This document shows positions 13,600-25,994 of a stretch of DNA of 64,000 nucleotides, in pieces. The position numbers and the translations under genes were made by a program. The notes beneath the pieces were generated by a model. It made no database searches. It was not told where the DNA came from and was given only the letters and a program-made list of their open reading frames with translations. The stretch is from Ehretia macrophylla (Eukaryota > Streptophyta > Magnoliopsida > Boraginales > Ehretiaceae), in assembly GCA_037974665.1 (NCBI GenBank), contig CM075768.1, positions 58,856,316 to 58,920,315 of the forward strand, written 5' to 3'. Positions within the stretch are counted from its first letter, which is position 1; each line of letters begins with the position of its first letter.

Positions 13600-13822
13600 C
13601 GTGGGTGCAATGAGCATACCCGCTAAAGCCCTCGTCGCGCTGAGAAAGAAAGAGATATTGATGAAAGGGCGGTAATAATTGGCAAGCCCAAAGAATGATT
13701 GAAGCTCCTTTACCTTGGTCGGGGCCTACCACTCAGTGATAGCACAGACCTTCTCCTTGTCTATGCGTATAGTTCCTCCCCTTATCCAGTGGCCGAGGAA
13801 CAGAATTTTGTGTTGTGCGAAT
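13600..13822 (-). pseudogene. Ty3/Gypsy reverse transcriptase-RNase H fragment
   Basis: On the - strand a frame reads FAQHKILFLGHWIRGGTIRI, then DKEKVCAITEW, a stop codon TAG, and KVKELQSFFGLANYYRPFI. These are the FLGH, D.EKV.AI..W and LxSFxGLxNYYRxFI signatures at the connection between reverse transcriptase and RNase H in Ty3/Gypsy Pol proteins. The stop stands where Gln is usual. The frame decays after about 13640, and no gag, integrase or LTR was seen nearby. It is a dead scrap. Such fragments are known in plant mitochondrial genomes, so it may have arrived with the organelle DNA or have been inserted later. Confidence 0.8.
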
Positions 13823-15425
13823 GAGGAGAGAAAGAAGTAAATGAGCCAGGGAAAGAAAGGAAAGAGAGTGCTTTATCATACAATATTTGCCCGCTCTCAG
13901 TCAATCATGGAAGGATCTTTCCCCTTGGGATGTGCCCTATAGGAGTGCAAGCCTTTTTCACCTGTTCAATCAATTCTACCTCGACTCGAAGTAGATAGTT
14001 TAATTGAAGCGTGAACTTAATTCGCCAAGTGGGGTTCAAGGGTTCGCCTAAAAAAGGTAGAAAAATAGTACTCCGTTACCTTCAAGGCTGAAGGAGGCGC
14101 CTAAGATAGAGCCCAGAGAAAGATTTTTAGGTAATGCAATTGGTGATGAGAGATGGTCCGCTACTTTATATTAGAATATTATATTATATATAAGATGGAA
14201 TGAAATGCTAGTCCACACCTATTGAATCAGAATTCTACGATACAAATCCGAATCTGGAATGATTTTCTTCCCTTAGTTGATGGTGATGCTGGTGGTAATA
14301 TCCCCGGAGAAGGAGGTCTCCATTCCTATCTGTCGGTATGTTACCTATGTCGTATCGGGGAAATCCCCCTTTCCTTGATAAAGTGAATTTCAATCTTCCT
14401 TCCTACTTTTTCTTTTTGTCCAAAGCATAGCGGGGCCGAGAAAAGCCCTTTTTTGGCCACATCGGGTCGTGAGCTACTGTTTAGATAAAAGCAGGAACGA
14501 AAGAAAGCCTGTTAGAGATCTATTTCTAGTCTTTTTTTTCAATTTATAGCTTCCATCCAGCTTATCCTCGGCTCACTGACCTTAGAATAGGTAATCCAGT
14601 GAAAGCGGAACCCAAATCAGACTCTCGCTCCTGCCTATCGCCCTTGGGCTCTTTTCTTCCTTCTAGTTGACTTTCCAATTCCCACAGTCGATTCAACAGC
14701 AAGCAAGTTAGGCTTTTAAGCCAGGGCAAAAGTATATTCCGACTAGCTGACTTCCGTTTTCCCTATTCTACCAAGACAAGAAGAGATGCTTCTTCTCTTG
14801 CTTCTTTCTTCTAGCCTTCGCTGCCTTCTCCCTGCTCCCTTCCTGTAGGTCCATTCCTAATCTTATTGCTAAGGCCCTTACTGGCTGCACCTAAAGCATC
14901 AAGAGCAACTCTATCCCGTACTAAAGGAAGTAGGCTTTCTCTGCTCTTAAGTTCGAAGATCCGGCTTTTGCTCCTTATTTCGTTCAGCCAGTTGGATAAC
15001 TCTTTCCGGCTTAGCCGAACGAATTTATTGGCTGGGGTAAAAAAGCTAATTTAACTGAAGCCCTTGCCCTAATAGCCCTTCCTCCAAAACTTGAAGCAAG
15101 ACTTGTTTGTTGATATCGTCATGTGTAAGGCATCTTGAACAAAGGCACCCAAGTGAACAGGGGGATAAAAATGAACATACGAATTGGCGGAAGCCGACGA
15201 TACAAGAGATTCATCAACAAAGGAGATTAGCTCGGGCAGGTAAGGCAGTCTTGAGAGGGTCCTTCTCACGAATCGTAAGCCACTTTTCCCGTTTCACCCG
15301 AAACTACGGATTCCGATCTCTCGAATCCTGATCTCTCTGCATCTGAATAAGTTATTTCATCAGTCTCAATCTCTGAATCCTATGAATCATAGGCGGTAAT
15401 GGCCTTGGCGAATAATTCAGTGTAA

Positions 15426-15677
15426 TTTCTTGTTACACTCTCTCTAGACCCAACCACGGCCCTCTGTTCAATTACCTCTTTACTCGAGCCTCGGCAGAGC
15501 GTTTTTGATCTCATTCGTATTCTAACGAATTCTAAAGGACTCTTTCATATTGCATCGGTGCTGGAAAATATTGTACTCTTCCCTACCGGGACAACAGATA
15601 CTCTTCAATGGATCCTCCATGAATCAATTAGTAGATCAACATTTGTTAAGGTTTCGTATGACTTACTACTCAAGTGA
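15426..15677 (+). other. Open frame of 83 codons without ATG, unidentified
   Basis: The frame between the TAA at 15423 and the TGA at 15675 reads LDPTTALCSITSLLEPRQSV, then continues through FDLIRILTNSKGLFHIASVL and TGTTDTLQWILHESISRSTF to its end. It lacks an in-frame ATG, and mitochondrial RNA editing or truncation could explain that. The composition looks protein-like. I do not recognise a family, and it could be chance. Confidence 0.25.
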
Positions 15678-15721
15678 GACGTATATTTATCAAGAGAAGT
15701 TTAGCTAACCGGAAAGAAATT

Positions 15722-15762
15722 ATGGTGAGACAGTTCGGTTCTTTAGACCCATCTGCCGCCCG
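15722..15762 (+). rRNA. Possible scrap of large-subunit rRNA
   Basis: The sequence contains atggtgagacagttcggtt followed after a short interruption by catctgccg. Bacterial and mitochondrial 23S/26S rRNA has GGTGAGACAGTTCGGT immediately followed by CxCTATCTGCCG in the peptidyl-transferase domain. Only this core matches by eye and the surroundings do not, so at best it is a rearranged fragment. Confidence 0.25.
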
Positions 15763-18700
15763 ACGCGGTGTTTAAATTGTTGAACCCAAAATGAGTTGAA
15801 AAGGAATGGAACGAAAGTAGACAAGTGAAGATCCAAAGAGAAATAAAGGCTTATGACTTTACACTATCTGGAACGAAGCCCAATCGATTCGAGTCAGTTT
15901 GTCAAACAAACAATATAGTTCGCGATCAAGTCGTTCGCTTCTATAGCAGTTCAGAATTATTTCAAAATCTGTAAAGTTGTTCAATTGATCCATCAAGGAG
16001 AGACCTTTGGCCCAATAAAGTAGGGGCATATTGAATGGGATGGCTTTGATGGGTGTCCCAAAAATGAGGCCTCCAACTCCAATGGAAACTCCTAGTCTTA
16101 AACTTGACCTATCTTGCTCAGTGGATTGTTAGCCAGTTGCTTTTTCTCCCTTGACCTTGCAACTTTCATAGCAGGAAGCCTGGCTACTTTCTTTCGAGAC
16201 ATGGTTGAAGAAAAGGCGTCTGCCCTTACTCCAACGGCGTCTACTCCTTCAAAGCCGAAAGCATGTACCTCTCTCGATTGAACGTATGACTTAGCAGCAG
16301 ACACCAGAGGCGCGAGCCCTTACTATACTAGACTTTCTCCTGAGGGCATGGTATGGAATAGACCCCACCGTGGTTGGTCAGCATCGGTGGATCATCTTCC
16401 CTGATTCTGGTTTAGATCAAGAGGTACAGTATCATCTCGTTAAGGATGAAAAAAGATCCTTTGTACTTGACCACCACTTCCGAACTTCTGCTTACCAATA
16501 TAGGAAAAGGTAGCCGGCTGCTAACACAGGCAAGTTTTAGCCGGGCTGATCAAATCCTCATGATTTTTTACCTCGCGATAGATTTAGAACCATCCATCAT
16601 TCGTCACCTGCAAGAAATGGTTAAAAAGGAGCCGTCTTAGAAAATCTAGTACGAAGGGGCTTTTTTTATAACTATCCATTACCTTCTATTCGAATTCACA
16701 AAGAGAAAAAAACCATCGCTATTTTAATTGCCTGATTGATGAAGGTATGCCACGGATTTTCCATCCTTAGCTAATAAGGAGAACGGGAAATGTGAAATAG
16801 CCGGCCTTAGCCTATTCGTAGCCCACCCGCTCGCCTCTTGTAAAACCTTTGCCCAGGAGCTCAAGAAACCACTCTATTTTCTCCGTTCCATTATGGCCTT
16901 ACCAAATACTACTCATTTTTGGTGGTTGTATGATTAGAAAACCCTCCTCTATTCCCCAGCGTCCAACCAGTCACGTGCCTCTTCCATCCGTTCGGTCCTC
17001 GCTCTCAACGAAAACTACCCGCCGAAAGAAATATTGAAGCAACCTTTCGCATAGCCCTTTCTTGGGCAATTGAATCAGGAACCGGTGCAGAAGACAAGAG
17101 GGACCTAACCGCTGCATCTCATGCCCTGAGCTCTTTTTGGGGGTTGCATTTTTTTTCTTTTTGGAATATTGTTGATATTTCCCGAAAGCACATGAAACTT
17201 CATCTTATTCGATCTTATTGGCTTAGCCTGGAGAGTTAGCGGATGCTGATCTGGTAGTGTCAAAGAGGCGATTCTCAATAGCTTCAACAGCAGAGATTAT
17301 AGGACATGAAGATAGGATGAAGATGGTGGGATGAAGCAGTCTTTAAAAAACCATTGGTAAGAGAAGGCAAAGAAATAACTGAGGGAAGGGACCTTTACCA
17401 TTTCGCTTCTTCCGCTTTTGGGGATTCCACTAATAGAACAGAACCCGAGTGGAACGAAAGGAGTGACCCTCACTCGGATTAGGGGCTAATCTTGAATGTC
17501 GAGGTGAGCCGGCAAGACCGGGGAAAGAACCTAATGAGACCCTGTATGAAGCTCGGGTGTTTCATGTAGAGAGAGACCGAAGCCAGTCTAGTTCACTTCA
17601 TGATGCCAGGACTTACCCGCCCCAGGGAAATTGGATTTTCCCATGCTGGGTCGCACGGCGTCCCTCATAGAAGTTACTCCCTTTTTATGTAAGGGTAAGA
17701 AAAGAAGGAACCCACTTACCCACTTTCGCATTTTTTGAAGGTCCTCATCTAGTGAATGAGGTTGCATTGGATCGGACAGCTTTTAGTTCCTCTTCTGCCT
17801 GCAAGCTCTCAACATATGTGAACTCTTTTGACTCTTCATGCTTTGCTGTGAAAAAGATTAGGTTGTTCTCAGGTGTAAAGGAGGAGTTGCTAGTAATAAG
17901 TGAGAAAACAAGCAGGGGATTGAGTGCGAAAAAGTTTTCTTGCTCGGGTACTTCTTTCTATTAGCCTTCCTTGAAGCATTCGGAGAAAGAGAATGCGAAT
18001 ACGAATACGGGGTTCTAGTCGATTCCTTTATTCAGTCAACCTTGCTTTGGCATTTCCTCTATCAAACATTACTACCGGGCAGAATAAACTTGAACGAGAA
18101 GGCTCAGGCGGGTACGGCATGATTGGGTTAGCTAGACTCATTGCGCCGAATAAAATAAGTTGTTCTAGTCGCATTGGTTCATGACTTAGTCTTAGTAGCA
18201 GGACTATGGTTGACTTGATCGTTTATACCGTAATTCCACTGTCCGTTCAAGAGAAATATCAACAAATGATCCCGGTGCATTTTACTTTTGAATCTGTCTT
18301 TGTTTTTTCGGGCATTCAGCTTTTGTTTGGATCTCTATCTCAGGAAAGTAGGGCATGAAAGTAAGAAAGAAGGTAAATGATTGAATCCACTGCTATTGAT
18401 CTACCGCGTAAGGATTTTCACTCTCCAAGCAAGCCAGGTATGCAACTGACTCTTATCCATGCGAGACAGAAAGCAAGTCTTCTTACCGCTCCTTTGGTGC
18501 ACGTATAATAAATAGAATAGATCACGCATCTAACTATGAATTTTATAATAGAAGAGAGAGAGTAGCCAGCACTACTTCCCACTTGAATGATGTTCTTGCT
18601 CCGCTTTTTATTCATCGGGATTCTGTTAGTGTTCATACGGGGCCAAAAAGGGCTTTTCGAAGGCAGGGTCAGCACCATCTTGCAATCGACCTTCTCAAAC

Positions 18701-21700
18701 CGAGCTCACTAGCGACGTCAAATACCATACCAAGAAATCGAAGATGGACAGATGAATCATGAGACAATGGACAGTTAATTAAAACCGTCGCCCCGCTATG
18801 CCCCTTTCACTCCGCACCTTCCCTTGTTGCAGTAGTGAGGGATGTAGTAGTAGCAGTAGCAATAGGATAAGGCACGCCTAGTAAGGAACTGAGATGTGGG
18901 GCCTCTTTCTTTGGGGGCACCGACAAGGTTGAATCAGAAGAGGACAAGGCAAATCATTCAACTGAAAGAAGAGCACAATTTATAAGAGAGAATTTCGCCT
19001 ATCCAGAGCTGGAAGAAGCGATTCAATTCTTAATGCCCCAAGATCGGCAATAACTAGCATATATAATATATGATCGATCTTCCTTCTCAGGCACTTTTGA
19101 AATAGTGAATCAGAAAAGGTTGTTAGTTCGACTGCCACAGAAAGAGGGGCAAATGCTATTGAATGGCCTGTTCGAGAAGAAGCTGCCTTTGTTTGCGACT
19201 AGGTGCCTTAAACGGAATAGGAGATTGAATCAATAGTAAGAGAATAGGCATCAAATGCGCAGTTAGCCTTAGGAAGAATGCACGAAGAGGCTGCACGAGG
19301 TGCAAGAAGAAGGGCAAGGGCATTCTATCTTTAGAAGAAGAGGCATATGCCAGAACAAGAGGAGTTTGATGTGGCATTAGCGGTCTTACTTGTTTATCTG
19401 CTATTGGATTTAGGCTCTTTGAAATATCCGTGGGAACAGCGGAGCGCTAACTAGGAGGATTCCCCCAACATGGGACCTTTGGCTCTTTGATAGAATAGGT
19501 TATGCGCGTGAAAAAAAAAAGAAGGAAATGACACTGTGAGGTGGATTGGACAAATGAGATCTTCCTCCTCCTGTTTAGACATAACGCTGCCATTGAAATA
19601 AAAAAGAGATTCGGCTTAGTGAAAATCGAACTAGTAGCAGAGTGAATTCATACTGAATCGGTAGCCAAAGTCCTCGGAACCAATCCCTCTAGGGCCTACA
19701 AATGAGAATCTGACTCACGGCTTTTTCCGGGTAAGAGAAATAATAGTGACAGGAAAGCACAGCTTTCGCTTTCCCGGGATCTCTCCTTATTGTATTTAGT
19801 GGATGTGTTACTGTCATTATGCTTAAGGCATGGAATTGATTTACCTACTTTCGTCTAAGCGCACTATGCCTTCAGTTGCTTTAGGAAAGTGTATCACTCT
19901 TGCTGATTTTTTCTGGCTTTTGGTTTTGGAGTTGCCTCAAGAGCGGGGGTATGTAAGGATAAGTATGGCTCAGTCTTATCTGCCTTCTGTTGAGAATGGT
20001 TTGCTGACTCCCATTCATTGATGCAGCATTAGCGGTCTTAGCTTTGACTTGGCAGTAGGAAAAGTAAAAAGGTCAGGCCGAGAGCCAAATCAGATATAAT
20101 AAATGCACCCAAAGCTTGGTATGGTTTTTATTTTATTCAATTACATGCTCCCCTGGATTATTAACCTCTCGTGCCTATTAGTGGGTAGTCCTTTCGCTTT
20201 ACTCATCTATTGACGTACTAAAATACAGAGTGAAAAACATACCCCACCCACTACCCTTCCCTTTACGTACGTGAATTAGTCCCTAGCTCGGGATCGGGAA
20301 AAGAGGGTTTTTTTCCTATGCCTCGTATGTATTTACCATCAGAACTGTTTATTTGCCTTAGACCCAAATACTTTGGGGCTATTCTATTAACAATCAGAGG
20401 AATAACCAACCCCTTCTTACTTAGGAAAAGAGTTCAATTTCGATAACTCTGCTCTTTTATAGCTAGAAATGCTTTCGTTGACCTAATTGATAGAGTACTT
20501 GCTATATTTTGTTCGTGTTCAGTGAACCGATCCAACCTTTGTTTGTGTTTGAGCCGGTGGGTTGTGATTGAGTTTAGCTTGGCAGATCTCGCATTGTAAT
20601 GCAAGTGCTTATTTACGAAAGATAGATTGTTGGTATGGCTGCTGCTACCAAAAGCACACTAAGTTAGTCACAGGTAGAAACCTTTGACCGCACTTCCCTA
20701 GCAATGAATAGATGAGTCTCCTAAGGTCAACAAACTCTTTCTTCATATAGGATAGCGTCCACTTTGATATCCGAAACTTTAGATATGACACAAGAAATAT
20801 ATATATTCTAATGGTAGGAATAGGACAGTTGCACTAACGAAGAGAGCTATGGATTTGATAAAGGTGATAGGACAGGGTTCCAAACCTGCCTTAGTCTCTG
20901 TCTCAAATAGGGCGCAAGCTAAGGACATTACTATATGAATGAGACTTCATCCTTATCACAAGCGATACCTCAAATTCCTAAAATGCTCCTCTAGTCCAGT
21001 AAATAACGCGGTAGAAAGGAAAAACTTTCTTCCGGACATTCTCAGCCAGTTTATACTTCCAAACAAAGAACATTCTATTCTTCTAGATGAGAAATCCTGT
21101 CCCTTAGGTTATTTGATTGGAGTTTATCGATCTAAATGATGCTTGCTTAAAAAGTTTGTCTTTGTAGTCTTCCTTGAACGGGCAAGTCTGAGCCCGACCA
21201 TAGAAAGGATAAAGGCTTGCCAACAGTTATCTTGAGACCCTAACTTAAAGCTAGCTAAGACTTCCAACGAATTCCATTCTTCTAACCGAGCTGACCATTC
21301 GTTTTTGAATTCATTTTCAATTGAGTTATCTGTCGGGGCTTATTCCGCTTGTCGGTCACTCTTTTGTGCTGCTGGTGGCGCGGGTCTGCACTTGCTTAAT
21401 CCATCTGCCTAACAATCTCATAGATAGAAGGAAGTAGATCAATTTCGATCTACACCTTTCTAGAGGAAGAGGTCGGATTGCCTAAACTAACCAATACTAC
21501 TCGCCATTCAAAAGCGTCCACTAGAGGTACAAACAGTAGTAAAGAAATCTCGTGGAAAATACCTTGATTGAAGATAGCCGAATTGGCGCGAATGAGACAT
21601 ACAGCAGTAAATCGAAGTTATTGTCTCCCTGTACATGAAGCCTTGAAGCACCTTGACCCGCTGGGAAGGTGCCTGGCTGGGGATAAAAAAGAAAAAGCAA

Positions 21701-24700
21701 CCACCGAGTAGACTTAGCTGCAGAACTAGCTCTTTCATTTGCCCAATCAATAGAAGAATAGCCCTCTGACCACGCATAGCGTAAGCATCTCTTTTCCTTT
21801 CGGCTTCTGTGTAGCTCTAGAGCTACCTTAACTTGATCCTAAGGATCAAAACAAGAAAGTAGTGAGCCAAGGAAGGAAGGTTCAAAGGGTTCCAATGAAT
21901 TAATCATTCCAGTGAGTAAGTCAAGGTGAAGTAAGAAAGTGAACGAAGTAGATAGAAGAAAGCCCCACATTTCCTTCTGTTCCCTTCTCCCCATTCCCTT
22001 GCCTCCTTTCGTAGGCTAACCTTCCCTTCTTCTTTCAGGGTCCTATCCTCGAGGAACTTTCGCTAGAATCAGGATAGAGTAAAGTAAGGAGAGAAGCACA
22101 ATAGCAAGCACTGGAGGGGTAGGAGCAGCTAAAGGTTCGCTGGCAAAGCTTTCCCCCGAGCTTCTTGGGTAAAGAGAACTGATATCATCCGACCTTGAAG
22201 CATGGGCTAACTTCATCGTTCCCCGGTGTTCTTCTCTTTCGTCTACTAACCTTCTTACCTGACTTGTTAGCTTGCTTCTGTCACTCCTAAATCATTTAAG
22301 TCGGAGAATGGCCGGGTCTATAGTAATAGCAGCTTTGTGAACAGCATCGGATGACATAGCAAAGGTAGCCGCAATAGAGCTACTATGCCTTAAGCCTGAA
22401 ACTCTTCCTTCTAGTCTACCTACGTCATTCTTTACTTTTGAAAGAGAAATTCGACGCGTGAAAACTGCTTCCAGATGCGGATTCAATCAATAACTGCGGT
22501 TACGCCTTCAAACATCTGCGCAGCAGATTCGCTAACGCTAACAGGAATCGTAAAAAGAGAAAGATCACTCAACTCCAGAGAAAGGGAACTTCTTAGGTTA
22601 GGGCCTTTCCTATTCCTATTGCCCGTACTAAACCTAAAGCACCAACAGCGGATAAGAGAACTATGACAAGAGAGCAATTCTTGCCCCTTCGAACTTCACT
22701 ATCTGACAGCCTACATTCTTCTTTCTATTCAAAAAGACTTAGAAAGAGAAGCCCTTTAAGTGACTTTTCGGGGATCTTCTACTTAAAGTACGAGACCACC
22801 AAAGGCAACTTCTTCAACGTTGGTAATTCTTGGTCACAGTTAAACAAGAGAAATAGCATCTATCCTAGCTACGGTAATGCCGATTCCAAGACTTGGTTCA
22901 AACTTTCAAGCAGTCAATCAAGCAGCACTGACCGCTATTCCATAGATAGCATAGAGCTCTTATATAGCACCTAATAGGCTAGCTTCACTATAAAGGCTTG
23001 ATTTCCCCGTGGGAGAAGTTGAATCGGAATCTCTGTCACTCAAAGCTTCGCTTTCCCTTTTGACTATGTTTTCCGGGGCTTTGAATAGCTTTACCAGGAA
23101 AGAGAAAAAAGATGTCACCAATAAGAGCTTGACTTGAAAGAATGGCTCCTACTGAATCAGCTGAGAGTTCAAGAGATGAGGATGAGGATCCGGATTAACT
23201 TCTTGAAGAGGGAATAGCAGATGCAAGGGAAATGCTTGCTTTAGGAGTAAGTACCAGGTTCAAGTCTTCTTAGGATTCTGCTAGAACTGTCTTCTATTAA
23301 TCTAAAGGGATTTCACTAAGAGCAAGAATCATTCATGCTCTATAGCCAGAATAGATAGATTCAAGGGGCGAAGGGAAAGTGAACCAGTCAACCTCACCAC
23401 AGAAAAGATTTGAACTCACAAGAGAGCGGGAAGAGTTGATTTGAACAAGAAAAGCTTATTCTATTCCGAACAAGCGCTAAAGAAGTGACTCTGTGTGGGA
23501 TCGATCGGCCTACTTCTTTATTCTTTACCGCGTTGGGCTGAGATCAAAACGACTAAAAAAAAAAAAAGGATACCACCAAACTTGACTGAACCTACCACTA
23601 CCCGAAAGCTGATACCGCTAAAGAAGAGCAAGAATCATACTTTTTCTACTTTCCTTGCCGGATAGGAATTCTTTGATTCAAGATCCCCTTGCCTTACACC
23701 CTGCCCTGAAACTGGAGTTCAAGTAATCATCTACCTTTCTGCAAGACAAAGATTTCATTGAGACTAGCTCACCCAAGAGTACTTTCGAAGAGTTGACTAA
23801 ATCTCTTTCATCTGCTCTGAAGCAGGACAGACTTTCAAGTCAAGCGGAACTCTTTTTTTAAATAAGGTGAAAAGTGTTTTCGTTGCTAAATCCCTTTCTA
23901 TTCTATTAGATAGCCTAAACGAGAAAGAAAACGGATGCGCATTAGCGCAATGGCTTTCGCGCCCCTTGCTTGTTCCCGAAGACCGTGCTACTTGGCTTGA
24001 GCGGTACCTCATAGGGCTACTGCTGGACATGGAGGTCGGTGGATCGATCGGCGGGTTCGCGCTTTGCCTCGGCCCTCTTCTTCCTTGGTCCAAACGAAAG
24101 ATCTAAGGATGCCTGGTCCGGCCTTTTCCAGTTTTTTTCTTTATTATCGATTTCCAAGCCCAAGGGAAAGGTGTTTACAAGCTTGTTTGATAGAACAAGG
24201 TATGAAGTAACTCGACCGATAGGGAGAGGAATGGAAGGAAAAAAACCTTTTCAACCTGCCTTGTTTGCTTGTCTGAAGTAGTACCCCCAGTCTAAGGCAA
24301 ATGGCACGGCATACCCTCAGCAATGTGAATGAGCGGCGGACACCACCACATCTTAACCTGTCTCCGCTTCACAAAGAAGGATATATGAAATTTGGTTCCA
24401 GAAGTAATTACTCTGGGCTATATATATAATAGTAAACCTAGGCTTTCAGCAGACACATCTACATCCGAAGCCGAAGAAGAACCGGTGGAGAATCCGCGAC
24501 TGGAGAAGAAGGCCTTGTCCCCTGTGGGTGGTGGCCAGGCGAAAGGACCGACCCTGGAGTGCGGTTTCGTAACCAAGGGCGGGGAAGATAGGAAATGGAC
24601 CCCATATGTCTATAACTGCCTACCGCTACATACGTCTTCTTTACTGCTCGGTCTAGCGAACTTAGACCCGAGAATGTCTGGGATAAAGCACTTCCTAACA

Positions 24701-25349
24701 GAGCAGTCTAATTGTTGTATTCGGCGGTAGGACTGTGATAACAACCTTCTCTTCGACCTGCCTAGAGGCGAGATCAGATCACCTCATCAACTCAAATAAA
24801 AGTGACAAAAACCGGCATTCTACTAGTAGTAGTAGGAAAAGGCGCTTTCTTAGGCAACCCCGCTTTCAAAGGAGACTAGCAATTTCTGCTTATTAGATCC
24901 AGAACCCTCCCTGGCGGTAAGAAGTTCCATGTGTGTGTGCACGAGCTAATTCAAGCTTGTCTTTCCAAGAAAAGAAAACCGCTAGACGGTTAGAATCTTC
25001 TAAAGTGGAGTCATTCCTTGTCCCTATTCCTAGTAGTGCCTCTGGACGCCAGCCTTCCTTCTAGTAGAAAGGCGTTCACTTCTATTCTATACTTTATACT
25101 TTCAGATTCCCCCTTCCATGAAAGATGGCTAGTGCAATAAGACTTGGTTCAAAAACGGAACGAGCTCTTTGTGTGCCCTACGGCTGCATAGGTTTTTTCT
25201 CTTTCTCCGGATATACTCTCAACTGCCTCTGCTATCCTATCAACAGGTCAGTCAATATTAGTAGTGGAGGAGGAAGAGTAGTCCCTTGGTCATCAGTTAG
25301 TAGTTGAATAATCCCAGTAGTGGTCCTCTTGCCTAGCGGAGTCAGCCTT

Positions 25350-25416
25350 TAATGGTGAAGAGCGATGTTATAGTGATTTTGAAAGTGAAGATTTGACAAG
25401 TGTAAAGAGTTCTGAT
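25350..25416 (+). repeat. Right copy of 67-bp junction direct repeat
   Basis: Matches 1055-1121 with four mismatches in 67 positions. It is the right edge of the organelle-like block. Confidence 0.85.
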
Positions 25417-25994
25417 GATGAGGCAGACCCATTCCCAATTTTCAATCCAGATAAGGTGAAAATGAAGTGATTTGAGATGGAAGTTGGATTGACTTTTAGT
25501 TCAGTTGCAGAGTATAGGAAAGTTCTTAGGGATTGATATAGAATTTGTGAAAAATGAGAGAGTTCGAGCATGATGTAAGTATAAGAAAACAAATGGTTGT
25601 ACATGAAGAATAAATGCATCTCTTGTTAATGGCACTGAAGCATACATGGTTAAGGCACTAGATGGGAGCCATAAATGTGGACATAGATTGGATAACAGTC
25701 TTGCTAACCATAACTATATTGGGCAGAGTATTGCAAAATATGTTAGGGACAACCGCAATGAGACAACCATTGAGTTGCAAAAGAAGATCTATGAAAAGGT
25801 GCAGGTTGAATGTAGCAAATTCAAAGTGAGGAGAGCGAGAAAAGTGGCTTTGAAAATAGTTGATGGGGATGCATTTGATCAATATGCAAGATTGTGAGAT
25901 TATTGTGCAACAGTTAGGTTGCACAATCCAGGTAGCGCATTACTATTAAAGGCGAATAGGAGTCTACTTGATCCTATCTTTGATTTTTGCAATC
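25350..25994 (+). pseudogene. MULE/MuDR transposase-like gene, right part
   Basis: Reading across three frames gives SSDDEADPFPIFNPDKVKMK, then FEMEVGLTFSSVAEYRKVLR, then MVKALDGSHKCGHRLDNSLA and YIGQSIAKYVRDN. It ends with RDYCATVRLHNPGSALLLK. This is the order seen in plant MuDR transposases: the DPxFxxxxVKMxxFEVGLxFxSxxxFKxAxRxY region, the zinc-binding-like HxC segment, and the RDYCAELRKTNPGSTV-like motif. TGA codons at about 25468 and 25895 and at least one frameshift interrupt it. The catalytic core that should follow NPGS is absent after about 25995. It belongs to the gene that begins on the left of the organelle-like block. Confidence 0.8.

Larger units (their letters stand above)
1122..25349. 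other. Organelle-derived (mitochondrial-type) DNA insertion, ~24.2 kb
   Basis: Base composition changes abruptly at both edges. The flanks are strongly AT-rich with long A and T runs. The block is more balanced and full of short purine/pyrimidine words such as gaaag, cttcc and aagaa that are typical of intergenic plant mitochondrial DNA. Over 24 kb no frame longer than about 140 codons occurs and no spliced gene can be built. I saw no intact nad, cox, atp, rps, rpl or chloroplast gene, which fits a segment from the large non-coding fraction of an angiosperm mitochondrial genome. It contains a solo LTR (9973-12482), a Gypsy fragment (near 13660-13820) and dispersed repeats. The mitochondrial origin is my inference from sequence texture; alignment to Solanaceae mitochondrial genomes would settle it. 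An alternative is an old mixture of nuclear and organellar pieces. Confidence 0.65.

Noticed and set aside
24392-24730. 112-codon frame near the right end of the block
   Set aside because: It starts at TTG and no homologue is recognised. The mixed texture could be a real mitochondrial orf fragment, but the evidence is too thin.
1122-25349. CRISPR array, bacterial operon or phage-like system
   Set aside because: No regularly spaced repeats, no operon-like gene packing, and the setting is an intron-bearing plant genome.
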